Part shown: positions 1 through 14,112 of the stretch, piece after piece
Numbering within the stretch: the stretch's first letter is position 1
Layout: each line of letters begins with the position of its first letter
Assembly (NCBI GenBank): GCA_954871525.1
Contig: OX940868.1
Coordinates: forward strand, 29,259,056 to 29,323,055
Direction: 5' to 3'
Length of the DNA: 64,000 nt
Source of the DNA: Parietaria judaica
Taxonomy: Eukaryota > Streptophyta > Magnoliopsida > Rosales > Urticaceae
Notes under the pieces: generated by a model
Seen by the model: only the letters and a program-made list of their open reading frames with translations
Told to the model about the DNA's origin: nothing
Database searches by the model: none
Made by a program: the position numbers and the translations under genes

Positions 1-1240
1 ATGGGTCGAAACAATTGCTGCGATGAGAGACGAGCAGCGAAAAGCGACGCCAAGTCATCAAGCAAAAAAGATAAAATAAAATGGTCCAATTTTTTCAGTA
101 CATTATTAATTAAGCGTTGTCCATGTTAGGTCCACCTGGTGTTACTCAACCAAGCCATTAAGTCCTTCAAATTCTCCATTATTAGACACCACTCAGTCTC
201 ACTCCACTCTGTGACCACCCTATACACAATCAATACATTTTACGATTAATAAGTTGTAACTAAAAACAAAATTGAATAAAAAACTGTGATTTTATTCTTC
301 AAAAGATTGTTATTATTTTTTTTTATTATTATTATTATTTATTTACATCCAACACCTAAGCCTGTAAATGTAAAGCATATCGGACACCCGGATCTTTCGG
401 GGTCTGTATTAGTTTTATTTTGTTTTATTTTTTGGGTTTAAATTGGTTTTTTGTAAATAATAAAAAAAAACTCCTAAAAACTCGGATCAGATTGCGTCAC
501 GTTTTTTTTTTTAACCTGGATCAGTTTGAATCCGGAATTTTTTCTATAAAAAAACATGGGTTTCGAGTTAGGGTTGACCCGATATTTACAACATTACCAA
601 CACCATCGTATTCATTGTAATTGCAAAACACGTGGTAACTTGTTTGTCTTCATGATAAAAGTTTCACGTGAAAATTCAAATAATTATATTTGTATTTTTT
701 TTATGACTTTCTGGTAGGTATATTTTATATAGATTATGATATAGGAGAAATAAATTAAAAAAAATAATAAAGAATAAATTCAAAATATATGTTTACATGT
801 TGTTGAATTTGACTAGCATCAGTTTGTCGCTTTTATCTGTACAATTATTTTTGATATTTTGTAAAGTAAATATTATTAACGATTCTCGAGACGCGTTGTA
901 CATTCTCTATAAGTTTTGACCCGTCTCCTATACGTGCTTAAAATTCGTATACGATAGCTTCTCTGAGTATAATGAGACAATTGCGAATTTCGTAATACTT
1001 CGAAATCCACCGGTGAACTAAAACTTCTTGAAATCTGCTACCGAGAGGCTCACGACATAAAATCTCGAATTAGTATTTTCCATAAGATTTATAACGCATA
1101 GGAAAAATAACGTGCCACAATTTGAAAATATAAGGGACAGATCCGCAAAATACCAAAATTCTAGGGTCAGTTGCACCAAGGAGCAAAGTTCAAGGGGCAT
1201 CACGTCTAATTACTCTAATACGCAATTGACTGTGGTTCCG
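1..1240. other. intergenic, AT-rich
   Basis: No gene can be supported here. The stretch is AT-rich with homopolymer T/A runs and a TTA-rich stretch near 310-345. About 360-620 holds a degenerate low-complexity sequence with scattered GGATC/CCGGA words that looks like an old repeat. The last part leads into the promoter of the small gene at 1331. Short open frames here have no recognisable protein similarity. Confidence 0.5.
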
Positions 1241-1248
1241 ACACGTGT
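1241..1248. promoter_or_regulatory. G-box (ACACGTGT) upstream of the small repeat-protein gene
   Basis: The palindromic octamer ACACGTGT lies about 90 bp before the start codon at 1331. CACGTG G-boxes are the known target of plant bZIP and bHLH factors, including ABA- and light-response factors. The position fits a core-proximal promoter element. That it is functional is an inference. Confidence 0.4.
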
Positions 1249-1330
1249 TGAACAACAAGGAGAAAACACGTCTCTTTTGAGTCGGTTTCTTCTTCTCTCC
1301 CAAAGCAGAAAAGCTCTGTCACAGGCTTCA

Positions 1331-1925
1331 ATGGCAGACCCGGAACGAGACCCTAATCTTTCAGGTATGGCTAATCTTCACTCTCTCACAGCTCACTTCT
1401 GTTTCATTATCTCTTTGCTCTGTCCAAATTTCCAGGTTTTTCTTTTGTACGTATATTCATCATTCATGTATCTTCTAGTTCCGAATTCGGAATATCTTCT
1501 GTTTCTAGGTCGCTCAGAGATCAAATCAATCGATCTTTCTGGTCGATTCTGTGCAAATTTGGTATTTTGGGGATAAAGCGAACGTACCTTTCGAATTTTT
1601 GTTGCTGGAATCTGGAGATATATATCTATATGAAAAGAATTAATATTTCTGAGTGTATTTCAGTGTCATTGATTGTGGATGGTTTGATTTGGTAGACAAG
1701 AATGTGAAAGCCCCGAATGTGTTTGAGAGGGCGAAGGAGGAGATCGAAGCGATAGCGCACTCTCCGCGCCACCACGAGGAGACTCACAGGAGGAGCGGCG
1801 ACATCGACGAAGATACGCAGATCGACGAGGTGAAAGGCCCTAACGTGTTCCAGAGGGTGAAGGAGGAGGTCGAGGCTCTCGTCGGGGCGGTTCTTCCGAA
1901 GAAAGAGTCCGAAAGCCGCAAGTGA
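1331..1925 (+). CDS. small conserved plant protein with duplicated PNVFxRxKEE motif, 2 exons
   Basis: Exons are 1331-1364 and 1696-1925. The intron starts GTATGG and ends TGGTAG, and the phase is kept: exon 1 ends on the first base of an Asp codon. The product is 87 residues. It is hydrophilic and charged, with no signal peptide or membrane segment. The core is an internal duplication: residues 15-30 carry KAPNVFERAKEEIEA and residues 53-68 carry KGPNVFQRVKEEVEA, each probably a short amphipathic helix. A His/Arg/Asp-rich linker lies between them. I recall similar short plant proteins of unknown function, but no named family or pathway. The start is the first ATG in frame with the motif and gives MADPERDPN, a plausible N-terminus. 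The coding call is strong because of the repeated motif across a clean splice; function is unknown. Confidence 0.75.
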
Positions 1926-2187
1926 TCTCCGAACGGAGACAATCGGGTAAATGTTATGCGTGATCCTGTTTTGTATCAAATTTGGAGATTGTATTTGAAA
2001 TTAATTAGCCATTGTTGTGAGTTGCTTTATACAAATAACAAATTGTTGAGATATAGATTTGATCATGTTTAGTTTGGTCCTCAAAGTTTGATTTTGAGCT
2101 TTCAATGTCATATTATACATACATTATGGAAAATGTGGTCACCTTGACTCTTTTGAGATGCTTATCGCTAGTATGACAATAAATTTA

Positions 2188-2422
2188 GGGCTTCCTTAAT
2201 AGCCTAATTGAAACATAAGTTTAGCAAAATGGCCAAATTTTGGTTAATTTTGTAAACTAGCCAATTAACCATTTACAAAATTTTGGTTAATTTTGTAAAC
2301 TAGCTAAATTAGAAATTCACTTAAATGGTTAATTGGCTAGTTTACAAAATTAACCAAGTTTGGCTATTTTGCTAAACCTATGTTTCAATTTAGCTATTTG
2401 GTGCAATTGGCAATAATACCCC
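2188..2422. mobile_element. MITE with long terminal inverted repeats (family also seen at 25541-26925)
   Basis: About 235 bp that folds into a near-complete hairpin. The left arm reads AATAGCCTAATTGAAAC, then GCAAAATGGCC, then GGTTAATTTTGTAAACTAGC. The right arm is its reverse complement with a few changes. The outer edges appear to be GGGC and CCCC. Flanking AATTTA words are similar on both sides, but an exact target duplication is not resolved. The same arms bound the larger element at 25.5-26.9 kb, so this is a deletion derivative of that family. The long TIRs suggest Mutator-like ancestry, which is inferred. Confidence 0.7.
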
Positions 2423-4551
2423 TGAATTTAACATGTTGTGCAGTGTTCTTCATGATCTTGTGCGAAAAATGTTAATTTGCGGGGAACGCATGGTTTGTTT
2501 AAAAGTATTTTTGACACTGATTATTGAGGTCAGTAAACTAGATTATGATCAGAATAAAGTAACTCAAAAACAATTTATACTTATAGGAGAGCAATATAAA
2601 TTGATGAAAAGGCTTATAAATAAGTCATGTATTGCACACGAAATTAAACTCAATTTAAAAATAATTTATATGACGGTTCTACAAGATATGAAAAAAATAA
2701 TAAAATTGATGAAAGTGACCATAATTTTGAACCCATGAAGTATTGGGGGCATTACTGTCAAAACTAAAGCTCGGGGGCAAAGTTACGTGGAAGTAGCTAC
2801 AATTATAGATGCAAAATATTTGGCCCTACTTATGATATTTCCTAAATTATCTCTTTATTTTTTTATTTTTATAAACTTGTAAATCATAAGAAATACACAC
2901 GTTATTTATGTGTAGCTTCTGTTTTGTGGTCTCAAATACCTGCACTTTTTTCTATCCAACAGAAAGCAAAATTAAACTGTAATCTGTATTTGCATAAATT
3001 ACATGTCTCTGTCCTCTTATTATGGACAGAAATGATAGTGATTTACACCTTTAGTGACAAATTGGTATTTCGTATATAATTTGATTTTCTTACTTCTCTA
3101 AACTCCAAGTCCTTGGAGCTGATAAATGCTACTCTTGTGGTCCAAACTGTCTTAAAACACTTTTAAGAACCCATAAATGACCAATTCCATCTTCACATAC
3201 CCTCTCTGCAAATTCCAGGTCTAGTTTTGCTAGCACAACGAATAAGAACATCAAAATAAAAACAAATAAACTTTTGTCACACCCAAATTATTTAAAAAAC
3301 AAAAGAAAGATTATTCACTGATTTAGAGTAAAAAACAATACTTTTGCCGGTTGGTCCTCCATTCTATAATTCATCCATTAATGATATGTGACTTTTCACT
3401 GAGCTGACTTTTGGTTAATGCAGAAAATACATACAACATAAACATGCCATTTCAGCCTCTAGTACAGCAGAGCCAGGGTATTATGGTATTTCCTCATATA
3501 ATAACACCAGTTGATGATGAGATTCAGATGAGTGAGAAGGAACATTACTCACAACAAGCTCAAACTTCAAAAAAAAAAAAAGACTTAATTTTTAAATAAT
3601 AATTTAATAATTCTAATATCCATTAGGCTATTTTTTTATAGCTTTCCTGATTCACACTGGTTGTGTACAGTATTCCTTCTCTTGATCTTCCATTTTTCCT
3701 TGCTTCCTCAGTCACTTCAGTCTTTTCTTTTTAACTTTTATTTTTCGATGATAATATAACAGAAAAAATAGAAGTATTATGTGTGGCTAATTTCCAGTTA
3801 ATGCTGTAACCCCGTAAAACGAGACCCCGATATTGTTTTTCTAATAAAAAACGGAACCGAGATTCCGATTTCTTATTTAATATGCTATTCGTCCATTGTT
3901 TTTGTTCTGCTATGTAATTATCTTGATAAAGAAAACCTGGAACATGAATCCCGGTTTCAGATAATATCGGAACCGCGGCTCTTGTTTTTTCCTGAAAAAG
4001 ATCATCAGTATTTATTTTCATACATGTTGTGGTTCAAAATGAAGGGCTGAGATTGGAGGATGGTACAGTGTTTCTCATGTACCAACCGAGCTGTATAATA
4101 AGTTTGACTTGTAGTACTTCATTAAATCCTTTAACTAACTCATTAAATTTCTCTGCAGATCTGCATTGATTCTCTTTTCCTACTCAATTCCTATTATGGG
4201 AAATATTAAATAAAATCATATATAAAGGCTCTGCAGTCTAGGCACGAAAAGGCCGATTCTGAAAGTAAAGGGTGCTTTTGTTCTGGGCCAAAAAGATCAC
4301 ACTCCACAAATACAGAGTGAGAAGGAAGAGTTGTCAAGTGAAAGTATATGAAAACTGAATAGCTTGCTTGTCAAGCAACCTCTCTCTACGTACCCTCTTC
4401 CAGTAGCCTCTCTCGAAATCAAACCCAGAAATTGGGACTAGGGTTCATATTTTTTTTCCCTCTTCTTCCTATATTTATGAAGATCCCAAAAGGGCAATTG
4501 GGGTCATAATCAGATCATCATTCATTGTTGGAAAGTTTTGATCTTGAAGCA
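2423..4551. other. intergenic; promoter of EPFL gene at its end
   Basis: Mostly AT-rich DNA. At 3411-3599 and on the minus strand at 3731-4021 there are open frames with balanced composition but no family I recognise. They may be relics of older insertions. The final 150 bases include a pyrimidine-rich, TATA-like stretch (TATATTTATGA near 4470), which is the likely core promoter or leader of the EPFL gene. Confidence 0.4.
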
Positions 4552-5230
4552 ATGAAGGGAAGTGTTTGTGGGTGCTTGGTGATGGCTCTCCAGATTGTGT
4601 GGTGGGTTTCTGCTACGAGCAGGTCTTTTCCATCAGATACAGCCATTGATGCTCATCAATCAGGTGACCATCTGATTTGCTCTAACAGATTTTGATTCTC
4701 TTTTACCAAAATACCAGGCTTTTCCACTGTTAGTAACCCTTTGGAGTATAAACTTAGGAATTATCAATTTCATCTAGTATAAAACATCAAGATTGTATCT
4801 TTTTTAGCAAAATATGTGTAAAGCCTCTAATTATATGCATCACTCTATGAATTCAGGTCCAGTTCAGAGCCCAGAAACATTACCAACACCAGAACAGGTC
4901 TCTCTATATATATACATAATAGTATATAAGCACCAAGCTTGTAGTAAGCTTCTCTCTCTCTCTCTTAAGCTGACTTTGGTTGTGTTTTGGTTGATGAAGA
5001 GTTCATGGGAGGCAGAGGAGATGATGATGAGAATGGGATGGCGCAGAGGGGTGAGGAAGATCGGGTCGAGCCCGCCGAGCTGCGAGCACAAGTGCTATGG
5101 CTGCACGCCGTGCGAGCCCATCCAAGTGCCCACCACCGCCACCAGACACGCCCACTTCGGCGTTCAGTACGCCAACTACGAGCCCGAGAACTGGAAATGC
5201 AAGTGTGGCCCTCTGTTCTACAGCCCTTGA
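4552..5230 (+). CDS. EPIDERMAL PATTERNING FACTOR-like secreted peptide, 3 exons
   Basis: Exons are 4552-4663, 4857-4897 and 5000-5230, encoding 127 residues. A signal peptide occupies roughly residues 1-22 (hydrophobic LVMALQIVWWVSA). A low-complexity propeptide follows, then a cysteine-rich mature domain from GSSPPSC to the C-terminus ending WKCKCGPLFYSP. Six cysteines are visible in the mature part (SCEHKC, YGCTPC, KCKC), the count expected for EPFL peptides. These are apoplastic ligands of ERECTA-family receptor kinases and are modulated by TMM. The WKCKCG ending and the short loop point to the EPFL1-3 side of the family rather than EPF1/2 or STOMAGEN. The exact orthologue cannot be fixed by eye. 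The exon 3 acceptor (GATGAAG) is the least certain junction; using the upstream CTTAAG would insert a hydrophobic stretch. Confidence 0.85.
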
Positions 5231-6776
5231 GGAAGATTCTTATTTTGTTAATCAATTATTGTACAAATTGATATTTATTATTGTGTTAGTTCTTCTGAGG
5301 TGTATGATCCCTAAGGCCTATAATATTAAAAGAATTTAGGGTTTGTGTGTAGTGTGGGACAAAGTCTAGTTTTTGTTTTCTTGTGTGTAAATGGTTGTAT
5401 TCTTGATTCTCTCATTTCACTTTCAACCTTGGTTTCCATGCGAAAATATGATATTATGTGTGATTTTTTATGTATCAATTCATTGAAATTTGAAATATGT
5501 GTATATGAACTTATATAGAAAAATTAGGCTTACATAATTAAACGTAAAAATGAAAATATTAAGGGTACAAATTAAATAATAATAATAAAAAAGATGATAA
5601 ATTTGGAACCTTTCTTATATATTTGGGGCAACTAGTGAAATAATGATAATGGGTGGGTGAAAATTGCATCAACGATCACAAAGTGACTAGTTGTAGAAGT
5701 CTGATTTATTATAACTAGGCACTCGGGTCTTTTCGTTAAACCTAAATTAAATAGGACGAGATGGCTTGTAGAGTTAGATAACGAGAATGAAGTAAAGCGA
5801 TAATCAATATAGAATGTGTTTGAGAGTATTTTATCCTAAATTAAATAGGACGAGATGGCTTGTAGAGTTAGATAACGAGAATGAAGTAAAGCGATAATCA
5901 ATATAGAATGTGTTTGAGAGTATTTTATTGCATAAATATCTGAGTACAAGATTGTAAGCACAAGTTCATACAAAGAATTCCGGATGTTTGCTTCATTCAT
6001 ACAAAGAATGATGCGGACTCGCCATCATTCTCTCTGAGTCGATACTATTTTTCCTAGAATTTTGTTGGTCGTGTTGTCATTAGATGAATCAGTGGCTCAT
6101 CGGGATTGATCGCTCGATCGTCACGTCGAGTGGCTTAACGTGTGACTTGACATGTGGCTCTTGCACAAACTTGACTGGTAGTTTGTCTAATACCTTGTCG
6201 GGAGGCCGCTTGGACACTTTGTTGGGTAGCTCGTCGGGGACCACCACAAAAATCACGTCGGGTTTCCACACGTTTTTCTCAAATCGAGCAAGGAATTTGA
6301 ATTCAGTAAAGCTTGTTTGGATCCACGAAATATCGACCTTCTCCGTTGGGGCCAAACACAAACTTGTGGACAGCGAGAAACATATTTGTGTCACTCTCGA
6401 CTTTCTCTTCCTCATGCTCCCCTTTAATAATAGAGACGAGAAAAAAATAATCAAAACTAAATGCGAAAATAAAGCGTGACAAATAAGTAGAATCGCCAAA
6501 ATCGGAAAATCGTGATATCGACATTGATTCCCAGGTCTCCAATAATTGCTCGCCACGATTAACTATGGAAAGAACCATATATTTTGTCCTCCGTTTATTT
6601 AATTTATATTTTTATTATATCAATGTTGTTATGTAATGACAGAAATACCCATTTCCCTTGTTTATTATTATATTTCTGATTAAAATGTTCATTTATCTCA
6701 TCAATCAACTTAAAGAAAGAAACGATTTTCCTCCATAGAAATCTAAACTTTTCTGATCTCGTATATCTCATCGACA
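5231..6776. other. intergenic with repeat remnants and a perfect 94-bp tandem duplication
   Basis: Holds the EPFL 3' region, an exact 94-bp tandem duplication (separate entry) and a moderately GC-richer block at about 6000-6560. On the minus strand that block reads through as a Lys/Pro-repeat peptide without recognisable homology. It resembles a decayed transposon fragment, but no termini or catalytic motifs are visible. The coatomer zeta promoter must lie in the last few hundred bases. Confidence 0.4.
5741..5928. repeat. perfect 94-bp tandem duplication (2 copies)
   Basis: Positions 5741-5834 and 5835-5928 are identical base for base and directly adjacent, starting CCTAAATTAAATAGGACGAG and ending GAGTATTTTAT. 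Zero divergence between the copies implies a very recent event, or an assembly artefact. Confidence 0.95.
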
Positions 6777-8526
6777 ATGGGTAGCATTGTAAGTCTCTCT
6801 GTGTATATATAATATACATACATATAAATATATTATGATTTGGATGTCTACATTGTGTTCCCTATATATAGATCTGAAGCATAGGATTTCAGATATTGAT
6901 CATGGTGTGTTCTTATTTAATAAATAGAATTAATTATTTATGTTCTAAACTGTAAAAAAATGCTTGATGTTCTGATTTGATATTTGCTTTGAATAAGTCA
7001 CAAATAAACATATATGAGACTGAAATTCAAAACTTGTATATATATATATATGCTTTTCAATATGTATGTGTTTGTATATTTATCACGTGAGAATTATTAT
7101 CTGATACCCAATTCAATCTTATCACAAGAATCGTAAAAGTAATGTATGATTCCCGATTTTTTTTTTTTACTTAGTTCGGTACATCGTAATACTCCGAGGG
7201 TTGAAGATCGCCAATCAAAGATCAACAATTACACACCCGTACAAGCTCGCTTTATAAATTTCTCTCGTTCGGAAATAGGCGATGAATCTTTGGTGTTGCT
7301 TAGTGTCCTAAACAATTTCTCTAACTCATAATTTTTACTTTTCTTTTTTTATAAATAATTTCTGATTATCTCATATGACTTGTTGGATACGGAACGGTTA
7401 TATATTAAGTTGTTGATCAATCGTAGCCAGTAGATCGTTACCGTCTTTTTCCGCCTAAAGTTATAGTCTTTTAATTAGGCCAATCAATTTGAAATGCCTG
7501 TCTATATTTGTCTATATTATTCACCGGTTACTCTGGTATGTTGTTGTAAGAATTGAATATCTATTTGATTAGAAAATTAATGTTTACATTACAGGATTCA
7601 TACCCTTCAGTTAAGAACATTCTTCTGCTAGATTCCGATGGGAAGCGCGTGGCCGTTAAGTACTACTCAGACGAATGGCCAACAAAGAATGCAAAATTGG
7701 CCTTCGAAAAATCCGTCTTCACCAGGACTCTCAAGTCGAATCCTCGAAGCGAAGGTACATTTCTCCCGTATTTCTCATCAACATTAATGCCTTGATGATT
7801 ACGTTAAAATGTTTCTGCCTTTCAGCGGAAATAGCCATGTTCAACAACAACATCGTCATCTACAAGTTCGTCCAAGACCTTCACTTCTTCGTGACCGGAG
7901 GCGAGGAGGAGAACGAGATCGTCTTGGCCACGGTTCTCCAAGCTTTCTTTGACTCCGTTACACTCATCCTAAGGTACTTCCGATGCGATCCCACGTTGAC
8001 TGATAACGAGATTAGTTGATGGTTTATGAATTCACGATTTATCGTTACTCGTCTTTGCATCTCTGTAGGAACACCGTCGACAAAAGGGAGGTGCTCGAGA
8101 ACTTGGACCTCATACTACTATGTCTCGATGAGATCGTCGATGGAGGGTGAGTTACCGTTTTGCCCCTAATTTTGTTTTTTATGAAGTTTTCAGTGCCTGT
8201 TATCCTCCAGCACAAGTTTCATACTTGAAATTGTTTAGAAAATGTTCTGAATTCGACGTTTCAGAATCGTGCTCGAAACCGACCCGAACACCATCGTAGG
8301 GAAAGTTGCGAACCACAACTCGGACGGGGAAGCAGACTTGTCTGAGCAGGTAGATATGTACCAAAATGCAATGCCATTTGATATCTTAATTGATTATAAT
8401 TATATGCAAATTATAATTAATTTAATATATGATGATATAATTATGGTTTGCTCGGTAATGTTGCAGACTATAACTCAAGCATGGGCTAGTGCCAGAGAAC
8501 ACTTATCACGAACACTCCTCAAGTGA
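6777..8526 (+). CDS. COPZ: coatomer subunit zeta (COPI coat), 6 exons
   Basis: Exons are 6777-6788, 7595-7754, 7826-7973, 8069-8146, 8265-8349 and 8467-8526. All have GT-AG junctions with consistent phase, giving 180 residues, close to the usual ~177-180 of plant zeta-COP. The protein is a longin-fold small subunit of the heptameric COPI coat. With gamma-COP it forms part of the adaptor-like subcomplex of Golgi-to-ER and intra-Golgi vesicles. Hallmarks are [19 protein letters not shown] near the N-terminus, [20 protein letters not shown] in the middle and the C-terminal [10 protein letters not shown]. Exon 1 codes only MGSI before an intron of ~0.8 kb, a short start exon preceding the conserved PSVKN; it replaces the slightly longer N-terminus I recall from other plants. 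No damage is seen. Confidence 0.93.
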
Positions 8527-10346
8527 CAACAAGCAATGTCGAGCTTTTCCCGAATTATTACCTATGGTATAAATAATTAATAAATAACCCAACTATAAGT
8601 CTAGATTTTGCACTATAAATCTAGCTATTTTGCACTAAGATCTGTGTTCTCTCTCTTATATTAGCGGCGGCATAACTACTCCATTTTATCCTAAGTGCGT
8701 TGACATCTTCCTCACAAAAGGCTACAAAAAAAATGGTGAGGTCTAACTCCACACATGTTAAGTTTGATACATGAGAGACACGTGTATGTTAATGATTAAA
8801 CTACAAAAAACAATTATTCGACACTTTTATTGAACTAGACGAAAACTCGACGTGGATGAAATTAAATCCCAACACTATTTTATGGTCCTTGCGCTTTGGG
8901 TACTATTTCTGCTAAAAAAAAATGAATATGCCGCGACATACTTGGAAGTTGGAACAAGATTGAGTTCTTATGCCACAAATATAATACGTATATGTACATT
9001 TGATATATAACTAGGTCAATTTATTTGTATTATTGGGCTATTCTCTATTGTTCAATTGAGCTATTTTCTCTCACAAATTTTTGAATGCTTGGTATTAAGT
9101 TGCTTATGAATTGTGATAAGCTTGTGCTGAAAACTATAGATATTTATAATCAGATTGGCGTAAATCCTAATAACCATTCAAATAAATAATTTTTCTCCTC
9201 AATCATCATAATTGAGAAATGGTACAATAAGAAAGGTCTCATTCACAACCTTGTTTAAATAATTTATAGACAACTTTGGAGCTTGTTAGTGCTTGGATAT
9301 CAAAATCACATCTCTCTTTCTCTTTTTTCTTTTCTTTTCATTGTCTTAATGGTTAGGGTGCAAACAAACACTTTTTCTTATCTTAATCATTTTTGTCCCA
9401 ACATTGATTTACATATGCTCACATACAAAGAGACGAAAATCGGGTCAATGCGAATATCTAGTAGCTGAGAGAGACATCGCTGTCTAGAGCTCGGGATCGG
9501 TATAGTTTGTACCAAGAAGATTAATTAAACTCTATAAATAAGAAAAAAACTTCATTAGCATAAAGAAAAGAGAAAAAAAAAATACTAAAAACAAATAGGA
9601 ATGTATTGAAAATTAGGTTGGAGTAACCTATAATCCGAGTTTTTTATTTTTGGTTTTTTAAAAACCCTTAAACCCAAAATCCGGAACTGATTTTAAATGT
9701 GGGTGCATTTTTTAATAAACCGGTTCCGGTTTAACCCGATTAATACGATTGCAATTTTTTTTATAATTGTTTCAATTCGAATGCGTTAAACGCATTTTAA
9801 CGGGTTAAACGCATTTAAAACCCACATTTCTGATTTTAATTTTTACACCCGATTATATACCGTATGTGGAAGTGCCAATACGAAGAGATCAAAAGCTAGC
9901 CAAAAAACAGTTTGACTAGAAACGACATATAAGATGATAACAAGCAAACTAGCACAATGGTGGTGGTGAGACATAAAAAACGACACCGTGGCCAACGATA
10001 GTGGTACTGTTTGTTGAAACGACAAGGAATAAGTGAAACGACGCGTAGGGGGTTAAAATCTCAACAGTAAAATAGGTTAGAGATGAAACTTTACAGCGCA
10101 CCTGCCACCTAACGACAAATGATTTAATTAAATAAAAAAGAAAATTAGCTTATTTTTTTCCTTGGAAGAAAATTCCTTATCGATTGGTCCAACAAAGGCA
10201 GAGACAGAGAGAGAGAGAGAGCGATCATCAATTCTCTCTCTCTTCCCACTCTGAGAGAAGAAGAACCGATTCTCTCTCGCCCAGACTTCGGGAGACTCGC
10301 TCACGCTCTTCCAATTGCTCCGGATTCTCCCACCCTAGGGTTTCCC
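8527..10346. other. intergenic; degenerate repeats and CK1 promoter/leader
   Basis: Contains AT-rich DNA. Around 9640-9830 is a degenerate inverted block with AACCGG/CCGGTT words and two GTTAAACGCATTT-type repeats in a short palindromic arrangement, probably an old transposon end. A (GA)n tract at about 10201-10222 and a pyrimidine-rich leader with ACCCTAGGGTTT precede the kinase start, typical of plant 5' leaders. Confidence 0.45.

Positions 10347-14112
<3,766 letters not shown>

Noticed and set aside
2433..2738. 101-codon frame rich in Lys/Ile/Leu
   Set aside because: AT-rich chance frame without domain similarity.
3411..4021. Short open frames (62 aa on +, 96 aa on -) upstream of the EPFL gene
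   Set aside because: They look coding by composition, but no family can be named and they have no paired exons.
6089..6556. 155-codon minus-strand frame with Lys/Pro repeats
   Set aside because: No domain recognised; composition suggests a decayed repeat. No termini or polymerase or transposase motifs seen.
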